Below the pieces are notes generated by a model. That model had not been told where the DNA came from and searched no databases. It saw nothing but the letters and a program-made list of their open reading frames with translations. The translations under genes and the position numbers were made by a program. This document shows positions 5,835 to 6,628 of a DNA stretch of 6,628 nucleotides, one piece after another. Each line of letters begins with the position of its first letter. Within the stretch, counting starts at the first letter, position 1. Source of the DNA: Gammaproteobacteria bacterium (lineage in GTDB: Bacteria > Pseudomonadota > Gammaproteobacteria > Granulosicoccales > Granulosicoccaceae); the NCBI GenBank assembly GCA_020444765.1, contig JAGRHW010000200.1:1-6628 (forward strand), written 5' to 3'.

Positions 5835-6628
5835 TGGACGCGCCTACGCAGAAACTCGTCGATATTTCCGACAGCGACGCCGCCCGGAATTCGATTGCCG
5901 ACCTGATTCTGGAGCAGGGTCACTGGGCGACCCAGGTTTTCCAGCGTTACGATCGCGAACAGGTTCAGGCTATCGTCGACGCGGTGGCGGCCTGCATCGA
6001 AGAGAACGCTGCCCGTTATGCGGAATGGGCGGTGCGTGAGTCCGGTTTCGGGGTGGTCGAGGACAAGACGCTTAAAAACCGACTGACCGGTAAACCGCTG
6101 GTCGATTTTTACCGCAACGATGATTTTATCAACCCGCAGATCGACAGCGTGGCCAAGATCGTTCGTATTCCGCGTCCGGCCGGTGTTGTGTTTGCGCTGG
6201 CGCCGTCGACCAATCCGATCGCGACGATCAATTTCAAGGTGCTGATCGCCCTGATGACGCGCAATGCCATCGTCGTCAGCCCGCACCCGGCGGTGCGCGA
6301 ATGCTGCACCGATGCGGTCAGGACCCTGGCGGCCTGCGCGGTGGCCGCCGGTGCGCCGCAGGCTTGTATTCAGGTGATCGAAAAACCGACCATTCCGCTG
6401 ATCGATTGTTTTATGAAGTCCTCGAAAACCAATCTGATTCTGGCAACGGGCGGTACTGCGATGGTCAGGGCGGCTTACTCCTCATCGAATCCGGCAATCG
6501 GCGTGGGCCCGGGTAATGTGCCGGTATTTGTCGATGACAGCGCCGATCTGAAAAAAGCCGCGCAGCGGATCGTCGACTCCAAGTCCTTCGACAATTCGGT
6601 GCTCTGCACCAATGAGTCGGTGATGATT
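5834..6628 (+). CDS. CoA-acylating aldehyde dehydrogenase (AdhE-N/EutE/SauS group), 3' end cut by window
   Basis: The frame is open from the ATG to the edge: 265 codons of a protein that should reach about 450-500 residues if stand-alone. It would oxidise an aldehyde with NAD(P)+ and CoA to an acyl-CoA. Diagnostic stretches include APSTNPIATINFK, TRNAIVVSPHP (nucleotide-binding half), ATGGTAMV from residue 204, and GVGPGN at 223-228, where hydrolytic aldehyde dehydrogenases carry ELGGK with the general-base Glu. The nucleophile is Cys258 in KSFDNSVLCTNES, close to the AdhE pattern KTFDNGVICASE. Absence of the ELGGK Glu fits thioester release to CoA rather than water. It is translationally coupled to the PLP enzyme, so it likely consumes that enzyme's aldehyde: acetaldehyde or propionaldehyde from an amino-alcohol phosphate, or sulfoacetaldehyde if the PLP enzyme were a taurine transaminase. 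A C-terminal alcohol dehydrogenase fusion as in AdhE cannot be excluded. Confidence 0.92.
   Translation, partial: MDAPTQKLVDISDSDAARNSIADLILEQGHWATQVFQRYDREQVQAIVDAVAACIEENAARYAEWAVRESGFGVVEDKTLKNRLTGKPLVDFYRNDDFINPQIDSVAKIVRIPRPAGVVFALAPSTNPIATINFKVLIALMTRNAIVVSPHPAVRECCTDAVRTLAACAVAAGAPQACIQVIEKPTIPLIDCFMKSSKTNLILATGGTAMVRAAYSSSNPAIGVGPGNVPVFVDDSADLKKAAQRIVDSKSFDNSVLCTNESVMI

Noticed and set aside
4560..6628. Taurine degradation via taurine-pyruvate aminotransferase and sulfoacetaldehyde dehydrogenase (SauS)
   Set aside because: It would explain the PLP enzyme and acylating dehydrogenase but not the kinase, and the importer is polyamine-type rather than TauABC or TauKLM. Kept as an alternative, not the preferred reading.
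1..6628. CRISPR array, tRNA/rRNA genes, insertion sequences or phage genes
   Set aside because: Both strands were scanned by eye; no regularly spaced long repeats, no recognisable structural RNA and no transposase, integrase or phage motifs were seen.

Overview
The window is a compact, single-strand (all +) accessory metabolic locus from a moderately GC-rich bacterium. Short intergenic gaps, AGGAGG/GGAG-type ribosome sites and the protein families suggest a Pseudomonadota member, perhaps a gammaproteobacterium. The taxonomic guess is weak: there is no rRNA, tRNA or lineage marker. Both ends cut through genes. No mobile element, CRISPR array or RNA gene is visible, and no gene-free stretch exceeds 184 bases.

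Layout: (1) 2-2392 holds an ABC importer of the polyamine/opine/phosphonate type: the C-terminal part of a PotA-like ATPase, a PotB-like permease and a PotC-like permease. They are separated by 1 base and then overlap by 4 bases, so they are almost certainly one transcription unit. The periplasmic binding protein is not in view. (2) 2447-3226 encodes a classical short-chain dehydrogenase/reductase with a complete Asn-Ser-Tyr-Lys tetrad. (3) 3227-3410 is a 184-base gap with a compound hairpin and a tandem repeat. (4) 3411-4415 encodes an APH/choline-kinase-fold small-molecule kinase. (5) 4416-4559 is a 144-base gap with four helically phased TGTCA motifs just before the next gene. (6) 4560-5834 encodes a class III PLP enzyme (aminotransferase fold). 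(7) 5834 to the right edge is the first 265 codons of a CoA-acylating aldehyde dehydrogenase (AdhE-N/EutE/SauS group). Its start overlaps the previous stop by one base.

How the genes may work together (inference): a kinase of this fold next to a class III PLP enzyme and an acylating aldehyde dehydrogenase fits a cobalamin-independent amino-alcohol route. The substrate would be imported, O-phosphorylated by the kinase, and eliminated to an aldehyde plus ammonia and phosphate by a phospho-lyase of the ethanolamine-phosphate/phosphohydroxylysine type. The aldehyde dehydrogenase would then convert the aldehyde to an acyl-CoA. Ethanolamine (to acetyl-CoA) and 1-amino-2-propanol (to propionyl-CoA) are the simplest candidate substrates. 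The main rival reading is that the PLP enzyme is an ordinary transaminase, for example of an amine such as taurine, with the kinase serving another step. The SDR could oxidise a hydroxyl group of a related substrate or reduce the aldehyde.
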